A stretch of 64,000 nt of DNA from DATFVJ01 sp963851085 (lineage in GTDB: Bacteria; Actinomycetota; Actinomycetes; Streptosporangiales; Streptosporangiaceae): contig CAWKNX010000002.1 in NCBI GenBank assembly GCA_963851085.1, positions 185,388-249,387 on the forward strand, written 5' to 3'. How positions within the stretch are numbered: the stretch's first letter is position 1; each line of letters begins with the position of its first letter. The translations under genes and the position numbers were made by a program. The notes under the pieces were generated by a model. It had not been told where the DNA came from and did not search any database. It saw only the letters and a program-made list of their open reading frames with translations. Of this stretch, positions 7,820 through 17,643 are shown in pieces.

Positions 7820-10239
7820 ATGGCCTTGATCTCTGGCCTGCGGCGGTGGGTGAGTCTTGCGGCAGCTCTGTCGTTGGCGGTGACGGTGGCCGCTTTGGTC
7901 GTCGCCCTTGCCGCGGCGGCCGGTACACATGCCTCCAGCCGGGAGCTGTCGCAGCGGCTCGTGCCGGCCGCCGCCGCGTCGGGTGTGCTGCTTGGGCAGT
8001 ACACGGCGCAGCAGACGTCGTTGCGTGATTATGTGACGAGCGGGCGGGCGGCGGCACTGGCACCATTCCAGCAGGCGGCCGCGCAGATCCCCGGCCAGCA
8101 AGACGGGGTGGCCGGGCTGGTGGCAGGCTATCCGCTGCTGCCGCGGCAGCTCGCGGCGGCCGAGACGGCGCGGCGGGAATGGCTCGCGAGAGTGGCCCAG
8201 CCAGAGCTCGCGGCGGCGGCACGCGGCGATTTCGCGCGTGCGCGGGCGCTGCAGGCCGATCTCGCGTTCAGCCCGGCCGTACACGATGGCCGTGCGCTCA
8301 CGGATGGCGGACCTGCAGGCGCAGATCACCCAGTCGCAGGCCGAGGCCACCGCCGACCTCACCGGTGCGCAGGGCCGCCTGATCGCGGCCCTGGTGGCGG
8401 TATGTGCCGTGGTAGCGGTGATCTCGGTCGGGGGTGTGGTGGTGGTACGCCGCTGGCTGCTCACACCATTTACGGCGCTGCGCGCGGCGGCCGACTCCGT
8501 CGCGGCGGGCCGTTATGACACCCAGATTCCCGCTGCCGGCCCGGCCGAGCTCGCGGCACTGGGCCGCAGCACCGAGCAAATGCGCACCAGGCTGGTCGCG
8601 GCCCTGGGCGAAAGGGAACGGGCTGAGGAACGGTTCCGCGGCCTGTTCGAGTCGTCGCCTGATGCCACGCTGACCGTGGCAGCGGACGGGTCCATCATGA
8701 TGGTGAACGCCCAGGCGGCGCGCATGTTCGGGTACAGCAACAGCGAGCTGGTCGGCCAGCCGGTGGAGATCCTGGTATCCGAGCCGGCCCGCGCGGCCCA
8801 CCCCGCGCACCGTGCCAACTATTTCGCCAGCCCGAGGCCACGGCAGATGGGTGAGGGCCTGATCCTGTCGGCGGTGCGAAAGGACGGGCGCGAGTTCCCC
8901 GTCGAGATCAGCCTGAGTTCGCTGCCCACCGAACGCGGGGTTGTGACTTCGGTGGCTATCCGTGACATCTCCGAGCGGCTGGCCGCCGAAGCCGAACGAG
9001 AGCGGCTGCGGGCCGAAGCCGACCAGGAGCGTTTCGAACGGCGGCTGGAGCAGTCGCAGCGGCTGGAGAGCCTCGGCCAGCTGGTCGGCGGGGTCGCGCA
9101 CGACTTCAACAACCTGCTGAACGTCATCGGCGGCTACACCGAGCTCATCGCCGAACAGGTGACCGCCATGGTGAGCAGCGGCGACGAGCGGCTGGTGAGA
9201 TTGCTCGCCGACGTCGAGGAGGTCCGCGGCGCGGCGGAGCGGGCAACCCGGCTCACTCGCCAGCTCCTGATCTTCGCCAGGCGTGACGTCATCCACCCGG
9301 AAATCCTCAGCCTCAACGAGGTCACCAGCGGCGTCGAGCAACTGCTGCGCCGCACCCTGGGCGAGCACATTGACCTGATCTTCAACCTCGCCCCCGGGCT
9401 GTGGCCGGTCAAGGCCGACGCCGGCCAGCTCGAGCAGGTCCTGGTCAACCTGGCCGTCAACGCCCGTGACGCGATGCCAGGCGGCGGCAAGCTTACCATC
9501 GACACTGGCAACGTCGCCGTGGACGACGCCTACGCGGCCAGCCGGCCCGACCTCGATACCGGGCCGCTACGTCCGGCTGCGTGTCTCCGACACCGGCACC
9601 GGCATGGACCGCGAGACCGCCGCCCGGGTGTTCGAACCCTTCTACACCACAAAACCCGTCGGCCAGGGCACCGGGCTCGGGCTCGCCACCGTCTACGGCA
9701 TCATCACCCATGCAGGCGGTTACGCCCAGATCTACTCCGAACCCGGGCTCGGCACCACGGTCACCGCGCTGCTGCCCGCTACCGAGGCCGCGGCCGTCGA
9801 GGGCGAGACCAGGGCTGCCGCACCGGCCGGCGGCCGTGGCGAGACAATCCTGGTCGTCGAGGACGAACAGAGCCTGCGGAACCTGACCAGCCGGATCCTG
9901 GCCCGCAACGGATACCAGGTTTGCGTGGCCACCACCGCCCCAGACGCCCTCCGCCAGGCCAGTGACCTGACTCAGACCATCGACCTGCTGCTCACCGACG
10001 TGGTCATGCCTGAGATGCTCGGCAACGAGGTCGCTGTCCGCGTGCGCGCCGTCCGCCCGGGCCTGCCGGTCCTGTACATGTCCGGATACGCCCAGCCGGT
10101 CCTCGCCACCCAGGGCGCTCTCGATCCCGACGTGGACCTCCTGGAAAAACCCTTCTCCGAGGCCGCCCTGCTCACCCGCGTCCGCGACGCCATCGACTAC
10201 GCGAGCACACCTGACGGCCCGGCCCCCGTGACCGGCTGA
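7820..10239 (+). pseudogene. Hybrid PAS sensor histidine kinase with receiver domain, frameshifted twice
   Basis: Three reading frames join into about 806 residues. Order: membrane helix 1 (residues 12-35), extracellular sensor of about 140 residues, membrane helix 2 around LIAALVAVCAVVAVISVGG, HAMP linker, PAS domain (FRGLFESSPDATLTV), dimerisation domain with phospho-acceptor VAHDFNNLLN, ATPase domain with DTGTGMD and GTGLGLATVYGI, then a C-terminal receiver with ILVVEDEQ, acceptor Asp in LLLTDVVMPEM and LLEKPFS. Frame changes lie at about 8280-8292 and at about 9565, the second explained by one extra G in a GGGCC run. Start ATG 7820 follows GGAGG. Self-contained phosphorelay kinase; no separate regulator is adjacent. 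The indels may be sequencing errors, in which case the gene is intact. Confidence 0.85.
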
Positions 10240-10378
10240 GCCCGCGCTGGCACCCGCAGGCCGTCGCCCGGTCCGGCGCGGCAAGACGTCGGCTTCCTCG
10301 TCGGAGAGCCCCCAGAAGATCATTCGAGCACTACTGCCGGGGACCGCGCCACCAGCAGGCCATCGTTCAGCCTCCTGG

Positions 10379-12043
10379 TCAGCCCCGCGTCAGCTTGCGG
10401 TAGGTCACCCGGTGCGGGCGGGCGGCCTCGGCACCCAGCCGCTCGATCTTGTTCTTCTCGTAGGCATCGAAGTTGCCCTCGAACCAGAACCAGTTCGCGT
10501 CGCCCTCCCACGCCAGGATGTGGGTGGCCACCCGGTCCAGGAACCACCGGTCGTGACTGGTGATCACGGCGCAGCCGGGAAAGTCGAGCAGCGCGTTCTC
10601 CAGCGAGGACAGCGTCTCCACATCGAGGTCGTTGGTCGGCTCGTCGAGCAGCAGCAGGTTCCCGCCCTGCTTGAGGGTGAGGGCGAGGTTGACGCGGTTA
10701 CGCTCCCCCCCGGACAGCACACCGGCCGGTTTCTGCTGGTCCGGTCCCTTGAAGCCGAACGCGGCGACGTAGGCACGGCTCGGGATCTCCACGCCACCGG
10801 CCCGGATGTACGACTCCCCGTCCGAGATCACTTCCCACACGTTCTTGTCCGCCGCGATCCGGCCGCGTGACTGATCCACGTAGGAGATCACAACGGTGTC
10901 GCCGACCCGGACGACGCCTGAGTCCGGCTGCTCCTCACCCACGATCATCTTGAACAGGGTGGTCTTGCCGACACCATTCGGCCCGATGACGCCGACGATG
11001 CCGTTGCGGGGCAGCGAGAAGCTCAGGTCCTCGATCAGCACCCGGTCGCTGAAGCCCTTGGTGAGGCGGTCGGTTTCGACCACCAGGCCGCCCAGCCGCG
11101 GGCCCGGCGGGATCTGGATCTCCTCGAAGTCAAGCTTCCTGTGCTTATCCGCCTCGGCGGCCATCTCCTCATACCGATCAAGCCGGGCCCGGCTCTTGGC
11201 CTGCCGCGCCCTCGGCGCCGCCCGGACCCACTCGAGCTCGTCCTCCAGGCGCTTGCGCCGCTTGACGTCCTTAGCACCCTCGACCTTGATCCTGGCCGCC
11301 TTGTTCTCCAGGTATGTCGAGTAGTTGCCCTCGTACGGATGGGCACGCCCGCGGTCGAGTTCGAGAATCCACTGCGCCACGTTGTCAAGGAAGTACCTGT
11401 CGTGGGTGACGGCCACCACTGTCCCCGGGTACTTGTCGAGATGCTGCTCCAGCCACTGCACGCTCTCGGCGTCGAGATGGTTGGTCGGCTCGTCGAGCAG
11501 CAGCAGGTCCGGCTGTGCGAGCAACAGCTTGCACAGCGCGACGCGGCGCCGCTCACCGCCGGACAGGATCCGGACATCGGCGTCGGGCGGCGGGCAGCGC
11601 AGGGCGTCCATCGCCTGCTCGAGCTGGCTGTCGAGGTCCCAGGCATCGCGGTGGTCGAGCTGCTCCTGAAGCTGGCCCATCTCGGTGAGAAGCTCGTCGG
11701 AGTAGTCGACGGCCAGCTTTTCTGCGATCTCGTTGTAGCGGTCGACCAGCGCCTTGGTCCCCGCGACGCCCTCCTCGACGTTGCCGAGCACCGTCTTGTC
11801 CTCGTTGAGCCGTGGCTCCTGCTCCAAGATCCCGACCGTGTAACCAGGCATCAGCCGGGCGTCACCGTTCGACGGCTGCTCGAGCCCTGCCATGATCCTC
11901 AGCAGCGTCGACTTGCCGGTGCCGTTAGGCCCGACCACGCCGATCTTGGCTCCGGGAAGGAAAGCCAGCGTGACGTCGTCGAGGATCACCTTGTCGCCGT
12001 GCGCCATGCGCACGGCACGCATCTGGTAAATGAACTCGGGCAT
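10379..12043 (-). CDS. ettA: Energy-dependent translational throttle protein EttA (ABC-F ATPase)
   Basis: A 554-residue soluble protein with two ABC domains and no membrane part. It begins MPEFIYQMRAVRMAHGDK, the family's typical start, so I place the start at 12043 rather than the longer frame to 12103. First domain: GPNGTGKSTLLRIMAG, signature LSGGERRRVALCKLLL, LLLDEPTNHLDA. Second domain: GPNGVGKTTLFKMIVG, LSGGERNRVNLALTL and LLLDEPTNDLD. A charged linker and arm lie between. EttA binds the ribosomal E site and gates the first elongation step according to the ADP/ATP ratio. Length and motifs match the family of about 555 residues. Confidence 0.96.
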   Translation of the reverse strand: MPEFIYQMRAVRMAHGDKVILDDVTLAFLPGAKIGVVGPNGTGKSTLLRIMAGLEQPSNGDARLMPGYTVGILEQEPRLNEDKTVLGNVEEGVAGTKALVDRYNEIAEKLAVDYSDELLTEMGQLQEQLDHRDAWDLDSQLEQAMDALRCPPPDADVRILSGGERRRVALCKLLLAQPDLLLLDEPTNHLDAESVQWLEQHLDKYPGTVVAVTHDRYFLDNVAQWILELDRGRAHPYEGNYSTYLENKAARIKVEGAKDVKRRKRLEDELEWVRAAPRARQAKSRARLDRYEEMAAEADKHRKLDFEEIQIPPGPRLGGLVVETDRLTKGFSDRVLIEDLSFSLPRNGIVGVIGPNGVGKTTLFKMIVGEEQPDSGVVRVGDTVVISYVDQSRGRIAADKNVWEVISDGESYIRAGGVEIPSRAYVAAFGFKGPDQQKPAGVLSGGERNRVNLALTLKQGGNLLLLDEPTNDLDVETLSSLENALLDFPGCAVITSHDRWFLDRVATHILAWEGDANWFWFEGNFDAYEKNKIERLGAEAARPHRVTYRKLTRG

Positions 12044-12193
12044 GCCATCAAGGGTATTGGCTGACCGGAACCAGCTCGGCCACAGGCCGAGCGGCTCGGT
12101 CACGACGATCTCGGTAGCTCATTCGCGCCGGTATAGTTCCTGCCAGGTGAGCCGGGAAGCCTGGTCGGCAGCAGTCGACGGCAGGGGCTCATC

Positions 12194-13576
12194 ATGTTTC
12201 GCGGTAACCGGTCTTCGGCACTTGGCTCCCATTGGCGCGCAGATGTGCTGCGCACCAACCTGTGGCTCGTCCCCGGGATCGAGGTGCTCGCGGCCATCGT
12301 GCTCTTCGCCGGCACGCTGAGCCTGGACCGTGCCGCCTACCGCGGCGAGTTCGGTCTGCCCTCCTGGGTGATCAGTGGCACCGCCGACGCGGCCAGGCAG
12401 ATCCTCACCGCGATTGCCGCCGCCGTCATCACGGTAGTGGGCGTCGTATTCTCGATCATCCTCGTGACCCTGACACTCGCTTCCACCCAGTTCGGGCCAC
12501 GAATGCTGCGTAACTTCATCCGTGACCGCGGCACGCAGCTCACGCTCGGGACCTTCGTGGCGACGTTCGTCTACGCCGCGCTCGTGCTCGTCTCGATCGG
12601 CCCGGGATCCCACGGGGATTTCGTGCCGCACATCGGCGTCACGGTGACACTGGCGCTGATGGTCGCCGACCTGGGCGTGCTGATCTACTTCATCCATCAC
12701 ACGGCGACGTCGATCCAGCTGCCGCAGGTGATCGCGAGCATCGCGAGCGACCTGTCGGAGGCAATCGACGTGCAGGGCGGCCATGACAGCCGGGCCCTCT
12801 CAGCGGGCCACCTGGTGAGCGGCCCGTCGTCCGCGGAACTGCTCGCCCGGATGAAGGCAGGCGGCGGCGTGGTCCGTGCGCCTGCGAGTGGCTACCTCCA
12901 GTTCATTCGGCACCGGATCCTCGTGCAGTTCGCCGCCGAGGCGAACGCGGTCATTGCCCTGGACTACCGGCCTGGGCACTTTCTCGTCGAGGGGCACCCG
13001 TTCGCCGCGGTGTGGCCGCCACAGGCGGCGGCACGAGTGAGCGATGCGCTCGGGCGCGCGCACATCACCGGGCCATACCGGACGCTCACGCAGGACATCT
13101 CCTTTGGCGTCGACCAGCTCGTGGAGATCGCCATCCGGGCACTTTCACCTGCCGTCAATGACACCTTCACCGCGCTGACCTGCATTGACTGGCTGGGCGA
13201 GAGCCTCTGCAAGATCATGGACAGGTGGCATCCAACACGGGTGCACCGGGACAGCCGCGGGTTCATCCGGGTCATCACGGCCGAGCCGAGCTACGAACGC
13301 CTTGTGCAGCGCTCGTTTGAGAAGATCCGCCAGGCCAGCCAGGGCATGCCGGCCGTGATGATCCGCCAGCTCGAGGCGCTCACGAAGATCATGGACGAGA
13401 CGTCCAGCGCCGGCCAGCGCCAGGTGCTGCTGGACCAGGCCGCCATGATCCAGCGGGCGAGCGAGCGCTCGGTGCCCGAGGCAGCCGACCGGGCGGACAT
13501 CCGGCGCCGGTTCGAGGCCGTGCTCACAGCAGGGCGCGCCGACCGTGAACAAGGCGCGAGCACCGCGCTCGGGTAA
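12194..13576 (+). CDS. DUF2254 membrane protein
   Basis: A 460-residue protein with four predicted membrane helices in the first 170 residues (for example EVLAAIVLFAGTLSL and AAAVITVVGVVFSIILVTLT) and a long soluble C-terminal part. The blocks STQFGPRMLRNFIRDRGTQ, YFIHHTATSIQ and ALSPAVNDTFTALTCIDWL are typical of the DUF2254 family. Function unknown. It is transcribed divergently from ettA with about 150 bases between the starts. The ATG at 12194 is the only reasonable start. Confidence 0.92.
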   Translation: MFRGNRSSALGSHWRADVLRTNLWLVPGIEVLAAIVLFAGTLSLDRAAYRGEFGLPSWVISGTADAARQILTAIAAAVITVVGVVFSIILVTLTLASTQFGPRMLRNFIRDRGTQLTLGTFVATFVYAALVLVSIGPGSHGDFVPHIGVTVTLALMVADLGVLIYFIHHTATSIQLPQVIASIASDLSEAIDVQGGHDSRALSAGHLVSGPSSAELLARMKAGGGVVRAPASGYLQFIRHRILVQFAAEANAVIALDYRPGHFLVEGHPFAAVWPPQAAARVSDALGRAHITGPYRTLTQDISFGVDQLVEIAIRALSPAVNDTFTALTCIDWLGESLCKIMDRWHPTRVHRDSRGFIRVITAEPSYERLVQRSFEKIRQASQGMPAVMIRQLEALTKIMDETSSAGQRQVLLDQAAMIQRASERSVPEAADRADIRRRFEAVLTAGRADREQGASTALG

Positions 13577-13714
13577 CGCCGCTCAGATGCACCCGCGATC
13601 GGGGCCGCCGCGCCCTGACGGGCTGGCGCTGCCCACGGCGCCACCGATAGCCGGGCTTCCTCAGTGCGTGGACGCCGGCGCCGCGGCCCAGCCCTCGGCT
13701 CGGGGCGCGCCGGT

Positions 13715-15082
13715 CTAGGCCGCGCCCCTGTCCGGTGCCGGTTCGTCATGGCCCGTCAGCCGCGGGGATTCGGTGTCACCACTGGTGAACAGGCACACGC
13801 GGTCACGGCCGGATTCCTTGGCGCGGTAGAGCGCGAGATCCGCCGCTGACAGCAGCCCGGACAGATCGTGGCCGTGCGGGCCCAGCATCGCCATACCGAT
13901 CGACACCGTCACCGTCACCCTCTTCTCCTCGACAGGGACGCTCAGCTCGCTGACGCGCGCCCGCACCCGTTCCGCGACCAGGCGCGCTTCGGCGACATTG
14001 GCGCGTGGCAGCAGTGCTACGAACTCCTCACCGCCGAACCGCCCGATGATGTCGCTTTCGCGGACAAGCAAGCGCAGCGCCGCGGACAGCCCGGCAAGTA
14101 CCTGGTCACCTGCCAGGTGACCGCAGGTGTCGTTCACGCGCTTGAAGTGGTCGATATCGACGAGCAGGAGCGCGAGCGGCTGGCCGCCGCGCACTGCCTT
14201 GCCGATCTCTACGACGGCCTCCCGCTGCCAGGCGGCGACGTTGAGCAGGCCTGTCTTCGCGTCAATTCGCGCTGCCGCCCGCAGTTGTTTGTGCAGCAGG
14301 CTGCGCTGGAGCACGACCACGGGCGGCAGCGCGACCAGCAGCAGCGCCGGGCTCGCCACACACGCGATGGTGACAAGCACGCCCAGGCAGAGCTCGGCAA
14401 GATCGAGCAGCAGGCTCTCCTTGTCCCACACCGCGCCACGCGCCGATGTGCGCCGCTCGGCGGCGTGCGCCGCCACCGCGACCAGAGCCACGTTGACGAT
14501 CGTGAAGAACAGGGCGCACGCGACGGCCGCCGCGACCATCGCCGGATAGGTGAGCCAGACGTCCGGGCGCCCGAGCGGAACGCCCCCGGCGATCCGCTCA
14601 CCCAGAATCTGGAACATGCCTGATGCCCCGGCGCCAGCAAGACCGAGAACGGCCGCGCTGAAGAGGCGCCGCAGCGGCGGTGCACGCCTGACTCTGCGCT
14701 GGAGCAAGAAGCTGATCGGCACCGGCGCGACGAGCGCGTACACGGGCGGGAGCAGCAGGGCGACAGGAAGCCACCATGCGGACAGCAGGTCCCGCGAGAT
14801 CCCGGCGGGCATGCCGAGCCGCCTGGACGCCTCGGTGCACACAGCGCCGCAGGCGAGCAAGGCCGCGAAAAGCATCATCTGCCCCAGGCGGGGCGGAGTA
14901 CGCGCAAGCTCCCAGCAGGTCAGCCCGATGTCGGCGCCCACCACGGCAAGCAGGCAGGCAAGCAGTGGCGCCGGCTGGTCGAGGAACCCCCAGCGCGGGG
15001 GCCACCCTTCCGTTAACCGGTTCAGGCTGCGGCGCGCTCCGCGCCGCATCGCCGCCAGACGAGCGGGTGACATGCGGTCCAT
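13715..15082 (-). CDS. Membrane-bound diguanylate cyclase (GGDEF protein)
   Basis: A 455-residue protein. The N-terminal half has several hydrophobic helices (LLACLLAVVGADIGLTCWEL, ALLLPPVYALVAPVPISFLL, AAVACALFFTIVNVALVAVA). The C-terminal half is a GGDEF domain: LLLVDIDHFKRVNDTCGHLA, active-site RFGGEEFVALLP and VTVSIGMA. GGEEF is a functional variant, so cyclic di-GMP synthesis from two GTP is likely. No EAL domain is fused and no RxxD inhibitory site is obvious before the active site. I chose the ATG at 15082; the upstream in-frame extension shows no conserved sequence. It converges with the DUF2254 gene. Confidence 0.9.
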   Translation of the reverse strand: MDRMSPARLAAMRRGARRSLNRLTEGWPPRWGFLDQPAPLLACLLAVVGADIGLTCWELARTPPRLGQMMLFAALLACGAVCTEASRRLGMPAGISRDLLSAWWLPVALLLPPVYALVAPVPISFLLQRRVRRAPPLRRLFSAAVLGLAGAGASGMFQILGERIAGGVPLGRPDVWLTYPAMVAAAVACALFFTIVNVALVAVAAHAAERRTSARGAVWDKESLLLDLAELCLGVLVTIACVASPALLLVALPPVVVLQRSLLHKQLRAAARIDAKTGLLNVAAWQREAVVEIGKAVRGGQPLALLLVDIDHFKRVNDTCGHLAGDQVLAGLSAALRLLVRESDIIGRFGGEEFVALLPRANVAEARLVAERVRARVSELSVPVEEKRVTVTVSIGMAMLGPHGHDLSGLLSAADLALYRAKESGRDRVCLFTSGDTESPRLTGHDEPAPDRGAA

Positions 15083-15480
15083 TCCCAGTCCTGTGGCTCC
15101 ATGCCGTCCCGTAGCTGTCGTCACATTGGGTAACAGAATAGATGCAATACGTGCGCACAGTTGAGGAAACGAGTATGTTGTGCCGCGCGGAGACGCCGGG
15201 AAGGTCAAGCGTCATCGCACCTGGCTGGCCCAGCCCAGCCAAACCGGCAGCCCAGCCCCAGGCCGGCCCGGCCAAAACCAGCGGGCCCAGCCCGACCGGT
15301 GGCCCGGCCAGGCCGGGCCGGACCTGACCGGCGGCCCAGCCTGACCGGCGGGCGAACCTTCAGCGTGCTGGCTGCTGGCAGACCTGTGGACAGGAACCCG
15401 TCGACCTCGCGGCCTCGGCGCGCTGACCACACGTCGCGGCGATAGGCCATGGCGCGGCCCAGCGGGGCGGGTCCGTCAGG
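15083..15480. other. GC-rich intergenic stretch with short inverted repeats
   Basis: About 400 bases between the GGDEF gene start and the end of ssb. The section 15220-15345 is dense in GGCCCAGCC- and CCGGGCCGG-type short repeats that could fold strongly. The part next to the GGDEF gene (15120-15175) is A+T-richer and probably holds its promoter. No gene is supported. Confidence 0.4.
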
Positions 15481-16167
15481 TCAGGCGGCCTGCCCAAGCT
15501 GGGGAGCGTCCCCTGCACCCGGGCTCGAGACGGGATCGGCCGGACCCCCGGTGTCACCGGCGGCGCCACCGCTGGTTACAAGGTCGGCTGACGATGCCTC
15601 CACCCCGGCATCATCGAACAGATCGGCGGCGGAGAACTCGTCCTCGGGAGATTGCCCTGGCGCCGACCCATCCGGCGCTCCGGGGCCCGGCTCGTCCCAG
15701 CCGTCACCTTCAACGTGGCCAGGCTCGAAGCCGTCGTCATTGGGCAGGCCAGGATCACCGGCCGCGCGCTGAGCAAGCTGAAGGGTGGGCGCGTCCCCCG
15801 GCGAGCGTTTGGTACGCAAGAAGTGAGCGACGCCGCGGGTGAGATCGTGCCCCACCGTGGACGCGTCCACCTCGACCGCGACGCGCTGGTTTCCTTCCTT
15901 GTCGTCGAACTGCCGCACCCGCATCCGCCCCTTGACGACCACCGGGTCGCCCTTGCGAAGACACGAGGCGACGTTGGTCGCGAGCGAGCGCCAGCAGGTC
16001 ACAGTGACGTATGAGCTTTCCCCATCTGACCACTGGCCGCTGTCCTTGTCCTGTCGGCGTGGGGTCACCCCCACGCGCATATTCGTCACGAAACGGCCGG
16101 CCTTCGTCACGACGAGCTTCGGTGCGCTCGCCACGAAGCCGACCACGGTCACCTGTGCTTCGTTCAT
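15481..16167 (-). CDS. ssb: Single-stranded DNA-binding protein paralogue
   Basis: A 228-residue protein with an OB fold in residues 1 to about 115 (MNEAQVTVVGFVASAPKL, SYVTVTCWRSLATNVA, CLRKGDPVVVKGRMRVRQ) followed by a long acidic, Gly/Pro-rich tail. The tail ends AGDAPQLGQAA rather than the DDDIPF tip by which housekeeping SSBs recruit partners, so this is probably a second SSB, for example one used in recombination or competence-like functions. Start: ATG at 16167 with AAGGGG five bases upstream; the GTG directly before it is the alternative. Confidence 0.88.
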   Translation of the reverse strand: MNEAQVTVVGFVASAPKLVVTKAGRFVTNMRVGVTPRRQDKDSGQWSDGESSYVTVTCWRSLATNVASCLRKGDPVVVKGRMRVRQFDDKEGNQRVAVEVDASTVGHDLTRGVAHFLRTKRSPGDAPTLQLAQRAAGDPGLPNDDGFEPGHVEGDGWDEPGPGAPDGSAPGQSPEDEFSAADLFDDAGVEASSADLVTSGGAAGDTGGPADPVSSPGAGDAPQLGQAA

Positions 16168-16170
16168 CAC

Positions 16171-16520
16171 AGCCCCTTCTGGTCCACCGGCGGCGCGGCG
16201 CTGCCGGCTCTGCGATCCACGTTCGGCCCACCGGGCGGCTAGCCGCCACGCCGAGCGTGGTTCTGTGGACGAAGGGACGCGCCGTGGAGATCTGTGGACA
16301 GCCGCACGTCAGCATGGGGCAGATTGTGGGATGATCCCGTCGCTCGCCACCGCCACCGCCACCGCGACGCGACGCGACGTGAGAGCGTGTGCGTCATCCG
16401 CGCGGCCGTTAAGGCTCTGCCAGCCCGGGGGGCGACCCCCCGGGCCGGGCGGGCAGTTCCGCTATTCGGGTGGCACGCCGCGCAGCCGTTAAGTATCGGT
16501 CTTGTCTTTGCTTTCCCGCC
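16171..16520. other. Intergenic region between the protease end and ssb start
   Basis: About 350 bases. It contains the strong hairpin listed separately (16423-16445), a short run of CGCCAC and GCGACGC repeats around 16350-16380 and, nearer ssb, its likely promoter, which I cannot place confidently. Confidence 0.4.
16423..16445. terminator. GC hairpin downstream of the protease gene, member of a dispersed repeat
   Basis: GCCCGGGGGG, loop CGA, CCCCCCGGGC form a perfect 10-bp stem. It lies about 75 bases past the protease stop on its coding strand. There is no T-run, as is common in actinomycetes. The same core, with similar flanks (GGCACGCCG and GGCAGCCGTT), recurs at 43156-43358, so this is also a repeat-family member. 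Confidence 0.55.
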
Positions 16521-17474
16521 TCAGGCGCCGACCAGTTCGGCCGGCTCGGTGATCACGTCGACAAGTGCGCCGTTGCGCATCGCTGTGATCGCGAACGGGC
16601 GCCCGATGGCCTCATCGAACATCAGCCGCTGGAGCGCCTGCGCGCTGTCCAGGGGCTGCCCGCCCGCGAACAGCAGCAGGTCTCCGGCGCGCAGCCCGGC
16701 CCGGTCAGCGGGCCCGCCTGCTATCACTTCCGCCACGCGGATCCCGCGGCCGGAACTGCCGCGTTCGCGGAACTTGGGCGGCACCGGCGCTGGTGTGGTG
16801 ATGAGCCCGAGGTAGGCACGGCGGACACGGCCGTCGCGCATCAGCGTCGCGATGATCCGCCTGGTCGTCGCGTTCACGGGGATCGCGAGGCCGAGTCCGA
16901 TCCCGGCCACCGCGGTGTTGATGCCCACCACCTGGGCGTTCGCGTCCGCGAGCGCGCCGCCGGAACTGCCCGGGTTCAGGGCCGCGTCCGTCTGGATCAC
17001 GTCTTCGATGATCCGTGCCGGGACGCCCGAGCCGCGGGTTGCCTCGGTGCGGGTGGGCAGCGACCTGCCGAGAGCGCTGACCACGCCCGCGGTGACCGAG
17101 CCCGCGAGGCCGAGCGGGTTGCCGACCGCGACCACAAGCTGGCCGACGGTGAGCGTGTCCGCGTCACCGAGCTCGGCGGGATCAGGCGTCTGCCCAGCCG
17201 CGCGGACCACGGCCAGATCGGACAGCGGATCGGCGCCGACAACGGTGCACTGGACACTGGAACCATCGGCGAATTCGGCTGTTCCCGCCCGCGCGCGCCC
17301 GACGACGTGCGCGTTGGTCAGCAGGAACCCGTCCGACGTGAAAACGACAGCGGACCCCAGGCTCTGCCCGCCCGCGACGCCACGGCGCGGTATCCGCAAG
17401 CTCGCGACCCGGGGCGTGAGCTGCGCTGCGACGCCGGTAACGATCTGCGAATACGCGTCAAGCGGAGATGTCAT
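16521..17474 (-). CDS. Trypsin-like serine protease with PDZ domain (S1C, HtrA type)
   Basis: A 317-residue protein with the HtrA triad in order: His in LLTNAHVVG (about residue 56), Asp in PLSDLAVV (about residue 86) and Ser in NPGSSGGALA (about residue 171). A PDZ domain follows (YLGLITTPAP, GGPADRAGLRAGDLLLFAGG). Unlike most HtrA proteins it has no signal peptide or membrane anchor, so it should act in the cytoplasm. Start ATG at 17474. It sits alone, with a GC hairpin after its stop. Confidence 0.92.
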   Translation of the reverse strand: MTSPLDAYSQIVTGVAAQLTPRVASLRIPRRGVAGGQSLGSAVVFTSDGFLLTNAHVVGRARAGTAEFADGSSVQCTVVGADPLSDLAVVRAAGQTPDPAELGDADTLTVGQLVVAVGNPLGLAGSVTAGVVSALGRSLPTRTEATRGSGVPARIIEDVIQTDAALNPGSSGGALADANAQVVGINTAVAGIGLGLAIPVNATTRRIIATLMRDGRVRRAYLGLITTPAPVPPKFRERGSSGRGIRVAEVIAGGPADRAGLRAGDLLLFAGGQPLDSAQALQRLMFDEAIGRPFAITAMRNGALVDVITEPAELVGA

Positions 17475-17643
17475 GCGGCCCTTCCGAAAGCACGATGAAG
17501 AACAATTACAACATTACATCTCCAGAACGGCTGCGCTGTGGCGTCGCTTCCGCGACGTGGTTACGCCATGAGCAGAAATTACCCAGCAGGGTGACACGAG
17601 CGGCTCTGATCTCCAGGTCCGGTCGTCCGCGGTGGTGTCGCGA

